Shown: piece after piece, positions 48,325 through 58,324 of the stretch | Numbering within the stretch: position 1 is the first letter of the stretch | How the letters are laid out: each line of letters opens with the position of its first letter | Assembly (NCBI GenBank): GCA_951799425.1 | Contig: OX637402.1 | Location: forward strand, 7,530,001-7,594,000 | Reading direction: 5' to 3' | DNA from: Ilex aquifolium | Lineage: Eukaryota > Streptophyta > Magnoliopsida > Aquifoliales > Aquifoliaceae | DNA: 64,000 bases | The notes under the pieces: generated by a model | Databases searched by the model: none | Told to the model about the DNA's origin: nothing | What the model saw: the letters and a program-made list of their open reading frames with translations, nothing else | Position numbers and translations under genes: made by a program

Positions 48325-48329
48325 CATAC
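48325..48329. other. TSD right copy (CATAC) of the solo LTR in G
   Basis: Identical to 46488-46492; the bases are also part of the ORF3 coding sequence. Confidence 0.92.
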
Positions 48330-48499
48330 CTCTCACATGTTACCCCTTTTTTCTCCATTCTTTGTGTTCGGTTGTCATGCCTCACCTTGGTCCTTCTCTC
48401 TTGTCTCTCTTGGCCACTTGGGCTCTCCCCGGCTCTCTTTCGAGAGCTCGAGCCTATGGGTGGAGGAGAGTCCGGGTCCGTTCTTTTGGTACGGGCCAT

Positions 48500-48884
48500 G
48501 AGCATCAACCGTGCCCCTATACCTAAAACCATCAAAAACATCCGCCATATACTCTCAACGAGCTCAAGTGCCTCCATAGACATCCCATTAATCCTAGTCA
48601 TTGCAATGGAGTCAAGTAAGGTTGGAAAAGGTCACAGAAACCGCACAAATTGGGGAAAATAGTAACCTAGGGTTTTTGTGGAGCACCCTTGAAATTTTCG
48701 GCTAAAATGCTCTAAGATTCAACCCTAAACAAGAGAAAGTAAGAGAATTGAGAGCTGGGAGGAGTGATTTGAAAGTTAGAAGAGAGTAGGAGGAAAGAAG
48801 AGGGTTTGGGAGCAAGAGGTGGATTGGAAATGTGAAGGGTTTTTCAAAATTTCGAACTTAAAACCCTTGTTTTCAGTTTTCTGG
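48500..48884 (-). promoter_or_regulatory. Leader and probable promoter region of ORF3 in G
   Basis: Between palindromes and ATG. Near 48865-48830 the minus strand reads AGGGTTTTAAGTTCGAAA, then AAACCCTTCACATTTCC. Element H has a similar layout (AGGGCTTTTAATTTAAA, then AAACCCTTCATTTCC) at the same relative place. TTTTAA may act as a weak TATA element. Confidence 0.4.
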
Positions 48885-48960
48885 GCAAAACTTTCGAAGG
48901 TTTTGCTTACTGTCTAGGTCAAAAAATTCCAGTAGGCAAAACCTTCCGGAAGGTTTTGCC
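48885..48960. repeat. Palindromes upstream of ORF3 of G (core CCTTCCGGAAGG)
   Basis: 48935-48960 is a perfect 26-bp palindrome: GGCAAAACCTTCC followed by its exact inverted complement. A second, imperfect site (centre TTTCGAAGG) lies at 48885-48906. The core equals that of the G LTR. Confidence 0.93.
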
Positions 48961-49299
48961 TTTGCTGCAAAACCAATCCCTTTTTCAAAAATTCACATCC
49001 AATCCATCCTTTCTCAACTCCAACACATTTAAACACCTTTTCTAAAACCTCTAGCCTACCAGAGACTTCAACCACTCTTATGAACCACAATTGGTTGATC
49101 ATGCCCAAAGTCATTTCCGAAATTGTAACATGATTTTAGGTTTTGATGTTTTCAAAGTATAAGACATGGAATTCTAATTTAACTACCAAAATGAATACCC
49201 AAAATATGAAACATGAATTCAAATAGCAATGGTATTCCTAAAACTTATCAAATATCGAAAGTTGATCAATATTCCCCCATCCTTAAAGCATAGGGCTAC

Positions 49300-50815
49300 T
49301 TAACATGTCGTTCAACTGTCTGAACCAAGCACACATGAACATCATTATAGCCTTAAATACTAGTCTAAAGTATGCACCTACACATTCATTTTCAAACTCG
49401 TGTGTGTGTGGATTGGATAAGTAATTTGAGCATTTACGCAACAGAATTCACATTAGAATGGCTAGCCAACTTCAGCTTCAACGCAAAACTCACCAAAGGT
49501 CACTCTTAACAATGAAATACACTCTAGTTATCCTGGCATGCACTCCATGTGTACATGTGAGATAGAATATTGTGCACAAAACAAAGTGTGCTCACATGTA
49601 ATCCAAAAATGAAATTCATGTATGAAAATGAAGCGACTTTGGCATAATCTCATGAAAAGAATGCTAGGTCATTAGGTAGCAAGACTAACTCATCATTTTC
49701 TTTAAAATTATGCATCTCCCATGCTTCTCGAGATCATTTAGGATTTCAAAGGTTATAATGGGGCCTTGGGGCGATATTGAGGCAAAAGAAACGAAGGGCA
49801 TGGGATAACAAAGAGGGTTGTTCCAAGTGAAAGATTTTTATTTCAGAAACAGTTCCCTTTTCATGGGATTTCATTCTTACACCATCACAACACTCTTTGC
49901 TTCTTTTCTTTCTTTTCCTTAACATTTTCCTTTTCTTTTGATCATTCTTTTCTTCTTCTCACCCTCTTTTCTCCTTTTCTTGGATTTTCATTCTTTTTCC
50001 GTTCAACTCTTCGAGTTTCAACATCATACATCCCTTTGTTTGAGTTTCCACACCATACTTCCTTCTCTTTTACAATCACTCATATTCAGTACTAGGAACA
50101 ACCAAGGTAAGGAAAATATTTATCATTTTCATTGGCTTGGTCAAATTTGTGGCATAAAAACGAATTTCAATTAAGGCTCAATCACAGCACTAGGGATAAT
50201 ATTTCACAAGAAAAAGGCAAAGGCTCGAAATATTCAAAGATGGTCTAAGATCACTTCTAGGTAAGCATAGGGGAGCATTGTACATTTCAAGACCAGTCAA
50301 TAAACTACATAAATGCTCCTAACCGAAACAAGCATAATGAGACTATTGAAAAAATTTGAACTTTAAGAATGGTTTCTTGAGTAAATGTAAGTCCCCTCAA
50401 AAAATGATTGGCACTAAAGCTCTCATTGGTTCTTACTCATTTCCACTATTCATGTCAAGCCTCAAATATAAATCTAGTCCGTAAATTGCTAAAATTACAC
50501 AACAAGGAGCACATACGGTTGAGTTCAAAAGCATATACATATGTGATACTCACGCATAGGATTAACTTCTATAATATGCTCATGTGCTCGGGGTTCAAAA
50601 CAACAAACAACCTATCAACTAACCCAAGCACTCTTAATAAGAGAATACATATCAACATTCAGATATTTTTCACAAAAATGTTCAAAATTTTCACATAATT
50701 TGCACTATTGTGAACAAAAATCTGTATGTATGTAAAAGGTGAATGTTCACCACAAAAATTGGTATTATCCACAAAAATTCCAAAACATTGGTGTATCATA
50801 CAAATGGTGCACCTC
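49300..50815 (-). other. Conserved noncoding block of element G
   Basis: About 1.5 kb without a gene. Homologous to A 30679-32548, F 54482-55585 and H 62000-63590. It contains pyrimidine-rich plus-strand text at 49895-50090 matching the A-rich tract of A. Here it precedes ORF3. The 49000-49300 stretch beyond it holds nothing I recognise. Confidence 0.8.
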
Positions 50816-50816
50816 G

Positions 50817-50849
50817 CCCCCCAACTTGTTTCATGCATTGTCCTCAATA
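50817..50849 (-). other. Internal G-tract and ATTGAGGACAATG motif of G
   Basis: Minus strand: ATTGAGGACAATG (50836-50848), then AAGTTGGGGGG ending at 50817. Same arrangement and place as in A (29037-29070). Confidence 0.75.
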
Positions 50850-51053
50850 TAACAAAAAGATATGAAATGCAATGAAAGACTGTAAAATGATGAGTAGGGT
50901 TAGAGAACACCTCGCAGTTGAGCTTTTGTCAAAAACACCAATACCTAAAACTAAGAAAACAACAACACTATACGACAAAGAAATTGAGTAACATGAAATA
51001 AAAGTTAAGTTAGTAAATAAAAGCAATTGTACATTAAGAAGCATAAAAACTTT

Positions 51054-54000
51054 TACCCTTGCACCAAGTCCGGATACACCTGATCAGTCAAATCCTCCTC
51101 CACTCCTTGTCCCTCAAAACCCTAGAAAAATAGCTTAAGTCTTTGGCCATTGACCTTGAATGTCTGGCCATTCTCGAGGTTTGTGACTTCTACAGCTCCA
51201 TTAGGGTAGGCCACCTTGAGAAGATAGGGGTCGTCCCAACGGGATTGGAGTTTGCCTTAGAAAATCGAGAGACGAGAATTGTATAAGAGCACTTTTTGGC
51301 CGGACTCGAATGACTTCCTCACAATGGATTTGTCATGAAAGATCTTAGTCCGCTCTTTTGAAATTTTGGAGCTCTCATACGCATCTCTTCGAATCTCTTC
51401 CAATTCATTCAATTCTAGCTTTCTATGTTCTCCAGCCATCCTCAATTTGAAATTCAAATTCTTTATGGCCCAATAGGTCTTGTATTCCATCTCAACTGGA
51501 AAATGGCAAGCCTTTTCATAAACGAGCCGGAAGGGAGACATGCCTAAGACAGTCTTGTAGGCGATGCGATAAGCCCATAGGGCATCAATCAGTCTGCCTG
51601 ACCAATCTTTTCTATTTGGGTTAACCGTCTTTTCTAAGATATTCTTGATCTCCCTGTTGGCCAACTCGGCTTGACCATTGGTTTGTGGGTGGTATGCGGT
51701 GGATACCTTATCTGTGACACCATATTTGTTTATCAAAGATGCAAATGGTCTGTTGTAAAAATGTGATCCATCGTCACTTATCATTGCACGAGGCATCCCA
51801 AACCTCGAGAAGATGTTCTCTTTCAAGAATTTGACCACGACCCGGTGGTCATTAGTCTTAGTTGGGATAGCCTCCACCCATTTGGACACGTAGTCCACAA
51901 CTAGTAGAATGTATAGATAGCCAAACGACATAGGGAAAGGACCCATGAAGTTGATGCCCCAACAATCAAATATTTCTATAACAAGTACAGGGGAGAGGGG
52001 CATCACGTTCCTTCGTGTCACACTACCCAAATGTTGACATCTATCACATTCCTTACAAAATGAAAAACAATCTTTTATTAGAAAGGGCCAGTAAAAACCT
52101 GACTATAGGATTTTTGCCGAAGTTTTCTTCCCAGAGAAGTATCCACCCCATGCCTCTAAATGGCAAAATGTAAGGACTTCCCGCTGTTCATTCTCCGGTA
52201 CACATCTCCGCATGACTTGGTCAGGGTAGTACTTGAACAGATACGGGTTGTTGAAGTAGAAGTACTTCACATCCGCCATAAATCTCCTTCGATCCTCCGG
52301 GCTCCACTGCGGTGGTATTTGTCCTGTTGCAAGGTAATTACATATGTCAGCATACCAAGGACACACAGAATGAATTGAAAGTAAATTTTCATCAGGGAAG
52401 AAATTTGGGATAGGAATGTGCTCATCGGCCTCTTGCACCACCAGTCGAGATAAATGGTCCGCCACCACATTCTCCACTCTCTTCTTGTCTTTGATTGTCA
52501 GATTGAATTCTTGGAGTAGGAGGATCCACCTGATGAGTCTTGGTTTGGCATCCTGCTTAGACAACAAATACTTCAAAACAGAGTAATCAGTATAGACTAC
52601 TATCGGTGACCCAATGATGTAAGAACGGAATTTATCTAATGCAAATACTACCGCTAGCAGCTCCTTTTATATGGTAGTGTAATTCATTTGGGCTTCATTG
52701 AGCGTTTTGCTAGCATAGTATATTACATAAGGTCTATTTTCCTCTCTTTGATCGAGCACTGCGCTGACCGCGTAATCACTCGCGTCGCACATCAGCTCAA
52801 ATGGTGAATCCCACTTGGGTGATCGCATAATTGGAGGTGTGGTAAGCATACTTTTAAGTTTTGTAAAAGATGCCTCACAACTATCCGATCACTCAAATGG
52901 GACATCTTTAGACAATAAATTGATCAAAGGTCGTGCCAATACACTAAATTTTTTAATGAATTGACGGTAAAAACCCGCATGGTCCAGAAACGACCTGATA
53001 TCCTTGACGACTTTCGGTGTAGGGAGGTTGCAGATGGCCTCCACCTTTGATTTATCAACCTCAATCCCCTTCATCGAGACGATATGCCCAAGCACAATTC
53101 ATTGCATCACCATGAAGTGACACTTATCCCAATTCAAGACTAAGCTATTCTCTTCACATCTAGCAAGAACTTTCTCCAAATTCTCTAAGCATCCACTGAA
53201 AGAATCCCTAAAGACCAAGAAGTCATCCATAAACACCTCTATAATCTTTTCCACCATATCACTAAAGATCCCCATCATGCATCGTTGAAAGGTTCCCGGG
53301 GCATTACATAGCCCAAAAGGCATGCGACGGTAAGCAAAGGTACCGTAGGGACAAGTGAAGGTGGTCTTCTCCTGATCTTTCAATGCAATCTCGATTTGAT
53401 TGTAGCTGGAGTATCCATCTAAGAAGCAATAGAATAGATGCCCCGCTACTCGTTCCAACACTTGGTCGAGGAAAGGCAATGGGAAGTGGTCTTTTCTTGT
53501 GCACAGGTTGAGTTTCCGGTAATCAATACAAACTCTCCACCCGGTGATCACCCTTGTTGGAATAAAATCATTATCCTCATTTGCCACCACAGTGACTCCC
53601 GAATTCTTGGGTACTACTTGCGTGGGGCTAACCCACTTACTATCAGCAATCGAAAAAATGATGCCCACGTCAAGTAGTTTTAGCACCTCGTCCCTCACCA
53701 CATCTTTCATAATTGGATTCAATCTTCTTTGTGGTTGTCGTGATGGCTTGGAGTCCTCTTCGAGATAGATACGGTGTGTTCAAATGATGGGGCTTATCCC
53801 CTTGATGTCCGCAATTGTCCAACCAATCGCCCCCTTATGCCTCCTCAACACCTCAAAGAGCTCTTCTTCTTTCTTTGCATCCAATGTTGAGCTAATCACC
53901 ACCGGAAATGTCTCATCTTCCCCAATATATGCATACTTCAAATGGGAAGGTAATTGCTTCAATTCCAAATTGGTATTTTGCTCATTTGATGGGAAAATCT

Positions 54001-54481
54001 TCTTGTCTTGGTGTGGGAGCTTCTCAAATGTAGGGATCCACTTTTCTACCCCTTTCAAACTCTCTAATTCCTCTTGCTCATCAACTTCTTCTAGATCAAC
54101 ATTCTCCTCTTCTTTCAACTTTAACATGCCCAAAAGTTCCAAGTGTTCTTCTGCCAAGGTGTCAATCCTATTGACTTCATGCACCTCCTCATCATCCTCC
54201 GGTTGCTTGGACAAGTTGAACACGTTGAGATCAATAGTCATGTTCCCAAATGCTAGCTTCATAAGACTGTTCCTACAATTAATCACAGCATTAGATGTGG
54301 CAAGAAAAGGTCTTCCACGTATTACAGGGATTTGGGAGCTAAGATTTGCAACCGGGTGAGTGTCAAGCACAATAAAATCAATGGAAAAGTAAAATTTATC
54401 GACTTGCACTAAAACATCCTTAACTACTCCCCTTGATGTTCGGACACTACGGTCCGCCAGTTGAAACATGATTAATCTCAT
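51054..54481 (-). pseudogene. pol: Pol of element G (5'-truncated, many lesions)
   Basis: Starts in mid-protease (FQLADRSV) after the catalytic motif and ends with the conserved VNGQRLK tail at the stop 51054-51056. Visible parts: protease end ([15 protein letters not shown]), RT with FMDDF at about 53216-53230, RNase H ([14 protein letters not shown]), integrase zinc finger, and a core whose first motif reads WGINFMGPF, where the catalytic Asp is replaced by Asn. Lesions include stops near 53778, 53096, 52887, 52665, 52101, 51254 and 51125 and altered zinc-finger residues (GGYFS for GGHFS). Several stops stand where Trp or Gln codons are expected. The domain order and sequence are close to element A. 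Confidence 0.9.
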
Positions 54482-54490
54482 GAAAGGAAT
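54471..54490. other. Recombination junction between elements F and G
   Basis: Pol of G ends abruptly and the F noncoding block begins at AATCTCATGAAA, a string also present at the matching place in the G block (49648) and, one base different, in H (62467). This points to joining at about 9-12 bp of microhomology. Confidence 0.65.
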
Positions 54491-55585
54491 GTTAAGGCAC
54501 TGGATAGCAAAATCAACTTCTATTTTCTTGAAAAGTATGCTTCCCCCGTGCTTTCTCTAGATCATTTAGGAATTTCAAGGGTTGTAATGAGGCCTTGAAG
54601 TGATATTGAGGAAAGAGAAATGAAGGATAGAGGATAACAAAGAGAGTTGTTCCGAGTGAATGACCTTTATTGTCAACAATTTCCCCTTTTTGTGAAATTT
54701 TCAGCTTATCACCTTCACCTCACTCTTTGTTTCTTTTTCGTCCTTTTCCTTAACATTTTCCTTTTCTTTTTCGTCTTCCACCCCTTTTTCTCCTTTTCTT
54801 GTATTTTTTCTGTGTTTTCCATTTAACATTTTGAATTCAGCAATCATTTATACCTCTTTAGGTTCCCTCACCATATTATCTTCCCTTTTATGATCAATTA
54901 CAATCAATTCTTGGAACAACCAAGGTGTTGTAAATTTTTATCATTTTGCACTGGCTTGGTCAATTGTGTGACATGGAAACGAATTTTTCATTTAAGGCTC
55001 AATCATGGCACTAGGGATAAACTTTCCAAGAAAAAGGCTAAGGCTCAAAGCAAAACAAAGATGGCCTAGGATCATTTCTAGACAGGCATGGGAGAGCATT
55101 GTACATATCAAGACAAAGTCAATTAACTACCAAAATGCACCTAACCAAAACAAGCATAATGAGATTATTGAACAAATTTGGAATTTAAAAAATTGTTCCT
55201 TGAGTAAATGTAAGTTCCCTCCAACAAGGATTGGCACTAAAGCTCACATGGGTTCTTACTCATCTCCACTATTCATGTCAAGCACTAAATGTGGACTCAA
55301 TCCGTAAATTACCAAAATTACAAGTTCATGGTGCACTTATGGTTGAGTTCAAAAGCAAACAAGTATGTGATACTCTTAGCAATAGGATAAACTTCTATAA
55401 TGTGCTCATGTATTCAAAGTTTAAAATGAAGATCAAGTAATCACAAATCCCATAACCATTAGGATAGGGGAATATAGTTCAATATTGGAACCAAAATTTT
55501 TCAAAATTTTCACATTTTCCATTATTCTAGACAAAAAGTGATGGAAAATGTAAATGGTACACCTCACCCACCAACTTGAACCATG
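54482..55585 (-). other. Conserved noncoding block of element F (truncated)
   Basis: Homologous to G 49640-50815 over its length; the part that would precede palindromes and ORF3 is missing. Confidence 0.78.
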
Positions 55586-55599
55586 CATTGTCCTCAATG
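55565..55599 (-). other. CATTGAGGACAATG motif with degenerate G-tract in F
   Basis: CATTGAGGACAATG (minus, 55586-55599) followed by AAGTTGGTGGGTG, a broken form of the G-tract. Confidence 0.65.
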
Positions 55600-56039
55600 C
55601 ACAAGGAATCATGCAATGAGAAAAATGAAAGTAACATGGGAAATGAGATACTCCCTTTTTTTTTTCATATATATATGTCTATTAACGAAAAAAATAAAAC
55701 ACAAAAATCTTGTCTACACCCCCCAACTTAGACTAGAACATGATACCCAATAAGATTTGCTACAATGATGCTCAAAGTGAAATGAGTCCAACTTAGGAAG
55801 AGGTAAACAACCTTCATGCTAAAATCTACACTACAACATTATGAAAATAAAAATATACCAATAAAAGAAATCTAATTACTATGTACATGAAAACAAAACA
55901 AAAATGGCTCATGTCAATCGGGCTTCAATTCGGATATGAGCTTGTGCCCATTGATTTTTTTGATTTTAAAATTTTTTTGTTGTATAAATGCCCTTTCTAT
56001 CCAATCTATCCAAAAATATAAAGGATAATGATTCAAAAA
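55600..56039 (-). other. Noncoding region between the F ORF and its block
   Basis: Mostly AT-rich. AAGTTGGGGGGTG (minus; G6 at 55719-55724) is another copy of the polypurine-like tract. Otherwise nothing recognised. Confidence 0.5.
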
Positions 56040-56732
56040 TCACAACCAAACCGAGGTGTATGCAAATTTATGCAATTCCAACAATGGAGTATGCAATTTA
56101 TCTTTAAAAGTTTCTCCACTCAACTCCATTTCAATGCCCTCCCCAAGTTGAAAATTGTGAACCTCAACACCACTCTTAGATGGAAAAATGACCTTGGGCT
56201 CATTAGCCTCATGTGAGATAATAACTTCATCAAATTTTTCACAATCAAGAGTGGTGGGAGATTCAACATCAATTTGCAATCCATTGAGATGATCATCCTC
56301 AATACATTGACTATGCTCAAGATGTTGTTCTTCATGCATAGTACTTATAGCATTAGTCAATGCAATAACGTCATCTCTAATTTCAGAAAATTGTTGGGCT
56401 ACTTGGGCATTGAATTCCATTTGATATTGCATAAACTCGTAAATAATATTTTCCAATTCTTGTTCGGTTGAGTTCTCATATGTTGGATAGTGGTAAAATT
56501 CATTTGGTGGTGTGAGATTGGATGAAAAATTATAGGGTTCATTCTCCCAACCATAACTCGAATAACTCGTTGCAACATAATGGTTGGGGTAAAAATTTAA
56601 GTAGTCCAAAACTAAATTTGAACCTTCGCATGCAAAGTCTTCAACCGGATAATTTATTGGGCACTCACTAGTGATGTGCCCATACTCATCACAAATCTCA
56701 CACACATTTTCAAAATAAGGGGCATTTAACAT
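56040..56732 (-). CDS. Gag-remnant ORF of element F (CCHC knuckle, no capsid domain)
   Basis: ATG at 56732; 230 residues, uninterrupted. It begins almost at a CCHC zinc knuckle (CEICDEYGHITSEC, residues 11-24), the nucleocapsid part of Athila gag, and lacks the capsid region seen in A (about residues 110-290 there). The remainder is Tyr/Asn/Pro-rich, then a helical region (EQELENIIYEFMQYQMEFNAQ), an acidic stretch and a C-terminus (PLLELHKFAYTSVWL). The open frame suggests recent constraint or youth. A possible role is RNA binding that lets a non-autonomous element be packaged by proteins of relatives; this is inference. Confidence 0.7.
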   Translation of the reverse strand: MLNAPYFENVCEICDEYGHITSECPINYPVEDFACEGSNLVLDYLNFYPNHYVATSYSSYGWENEPYNFSSNLTPPNEFYHYPTYENSTEQELENIIYEFMQYQMEFNAQVAQQFSEIRDDVIALTNAISTMHEEQHLEHSQCIEDDHLNGLQIDVESPTTLDCEKFDEVIISHEANEPKVIFPSKSGVEVHNFQLGEGIEMELSGETFKDKLHTPLLELHKFAYTSVWL

Positions 56733-56877
56733 ATTTTCATAAAAATTAGAAAATATAACACAAAATACAAGCTAAAACAAACTATTTACAAATAAGACGA
56801 CATACCTTGGCCCGTGATGAAAATCACAAGACTTACCTATGCCGTCCAAAATCACCTTCGAACTAGACGCTTTACCT
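56733..56877 (-). other. Leader of element F
   Basis: About 145 bp between primer site and ATG; no motif recognised. Confidence 0.5.
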
Positions 56878-56895
56878 TCCCCTGCAACGGCGCCA
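56878..56895 (-). other. Primer-binding site of element F
   Basis: TGGCGCCGTTGCAGGGGA on the minus strand, one base different from the A site. Confidence 0.9.
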
Positions 56896-56899
56896 AAAA

Positions 56900-58238
56900 T
56901 GCTTGATTAAAAACCTTGTTGTTCCTAAACTCTTAAGATTCTGCCTCAATGTGTATGTATGATGTGTGTATGAAGGGGAGTGTCACTCTCCCTTGGTATG
57001 ATGTCAAAAGAAAGGGCAACGAAATGGTGGATGAATGAAATGAAATGAAATGCGTGTGTGAACAAAAGTGCTCCCCAAGCGCAAGGAGTCTTTTGCGTGT
57101 CGTGTTTTACTTGGAAAAGTATTTCAAGGTCATCTCCTCTGGGAAGGAAGGGAATTGTGTGAAGGTGATTTTGTAAAAAGGGAAAAGTGTACAATTTTGT
57201 AGTTGGTTTTGGTGAGTTTTGTTCTTAATGAAAATACAAGAAAACAAGTGTTGGCTAATCCGAAGGATTCACTCCAATGAGGATGTCAATCCAACTCAAA
57301 GCCTTCCTCCAATGATGCATAGATGAACGATTGATTCGTGGGAAGCTAGAGACGAAATGGAGGTGAGGATCCAAGCATAACCCGTGACCAGGCCTATGGG
57401 ATATCAAAGACTCACAACCGTATCCACTCTCAACCCAGTCAAACCGAACCACTATACACCGAGTGGAGGAAAAAAGAAGAGTTGAAATGGAATCCTCACG
57501 GGGAGGTCTCCCTTGGATTAACCAACTAAAATTCTAGCTACTCATGGTAAAAGGAAAGGCATGCATAATGTTAAGAGACATGTAGAAGAAATGAAGATTA
57601 AAACTTAACTCAATGCAAGAAAACTTAAACTAAGAAGAAAAATATTCAAAACCCATTTCAAAGCTTGAAAATGAAGAACTCAAAACAACAATGGTAGAAT
57701 CTAGAATGCATAACTAAACTTGAAATAAATGACATTAAAGACATTAAATGAAGATTACAAGAGTCTTACAATAAATTACAAGTGAAAGGATGGAAGAAAA
57801 TGCAAAAATCTAAGTTTCTATTACACTATTCATCATCTTCTTCCTTGGACTACTCCTAAGCTTAGGTTGCCACACCCTTCAATGCTTGGTGAATGCTGAG
57901 TATATGGAGTGTGAGAGCTCTCCTTTTCGTCCATGAGGGTTCCCCTAGGTGTGTGATAAGCCTCCCACCCATAGGAGGCTGAGTTGATGCATTGCACAGG
58001 CTAAGACAAGCCTAGCCTGTAACTCTCCTGGCTACCCCCTTCTCTCCAATCCTCATTAATTCCCTTGCCTCCAAAGTCTTGAAATTGTGTAAGGATGGCA
58101 TGGTTATGTGTAGAATATGTCAGGGTAGGTGTGGGAGAAGTGTAGGTGGGCCCCCCAAAAAGTTGGAGAAGACTTGCAGGAGTTCTGGGAATTTTGAGTT
58201 TCAAAAGAGCGTACCGGTACTCAATACCGGTACCCCGA
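56900..58238 (-). repeat. 5' LTR of element F, truncated in U3
   Basis: Ends (minus) GGTTTTTAATCAAGCA next to the primer site. The U3 end is interrupted at 58239 by element X. U5 hairpin at 56973-56994; palindromes at 58211-58233. Confidence 0.85.
58211..58233. repeat. Palindrome pair GTACCGGTAC in F LTR
   Basis: 58211-58220 perfect and 58224-58233 with one change (ATACCGGTAC), 13 bp apart; any further pair was cut off by element X. Confidence 0.9.
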
Positions 58239-58324
58239 TGTAACTCCCCGCATTTTCTTTTATATATGTATATAGATATATAGTAAGTATTTGTTGTAAA
58301 AATGTGGATATGTGATGAGGTATG
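58239..58324 (+). mobile_element. Fragment X of another LTR
   Basis: 86 bp starting TGTAACTCCCCGC, the style of a Tekay-type LTR end, between the F LTR and H. AT-rich with a TATATATG run. H appears to have inserted into it. Confidence 0.5.

Larger units (their letters stand above)
45454..48499 (-). pseudogene. ORF3 of element G, split by a solo LTR
   Basis: ATG at 48499 (MARTKRTDPD), chosen because the element H homologue starts at the same place (MVRTKRAGP) and text upstream is not shared. The first exon-like part runs to 48325, is cut by the solo LTR 46493-48324, and resumes in frame at 46492 to the stop at 45454. The N-terminal 50 residues are strongly basic; the middle has the putative plant transposon protein layout (KGVTCERY, FEEVKGYNLSLCHEFFQKL, NVRGKTFEMTLDTIAKAMGYERP, LKHSYGIMNKLLHYNLMP); the C-terminus is highly acidic (DDDEDEEESESETEDED). 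No signal peptide or membrane segment is seen. A nuclear role is plausible from composition only. Apart from the insertion the frame has no stop, so it was probably intact until recently. Confidence 0.85.
44806..54481 (-). mobile_element. Element G: 3' two thirds of an Athila-type element
   Basis: Minus orientation from mid-protease (54481) through reverse transcriptase, RNase H, integrase, G-tract, conserved noncoding block, palindromes, ORF3, stem-loop and polypurine tract to the start of the 3' LTR (45138 down to 44806). The 5' LTR, primer site, gag and protease active site are missing; text of element F takes their place. A solo LTR interrupts ORF3. Confidence 0.85.
54482..58238 (-). mobile_element. 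Element F: 5' part of a non-autonomous Athila-type element
   Basis: Minus orientation: truncated 5' LTR (58238-56900), primer site, leader, a 231-codon gag-remnant ORF, G-tracts and the conserved noncoding block, with no pol. It ends at the junction with G at about 54482. The LTR carries GTACCGGTAC, not the CCTTCCGGAAGG of G, which supports two different source elements. Confidence 0.78.

Noticed and set aside
49938-50174. Short hydrophobic Phe/Ser-rich ORFs in pyrimidine-rich tracts (also 62639-63002)
   Set aside because: They arise from TTC/TTT-rich low-complexity DNA of the conserved noncoding block on the non-coding strand.
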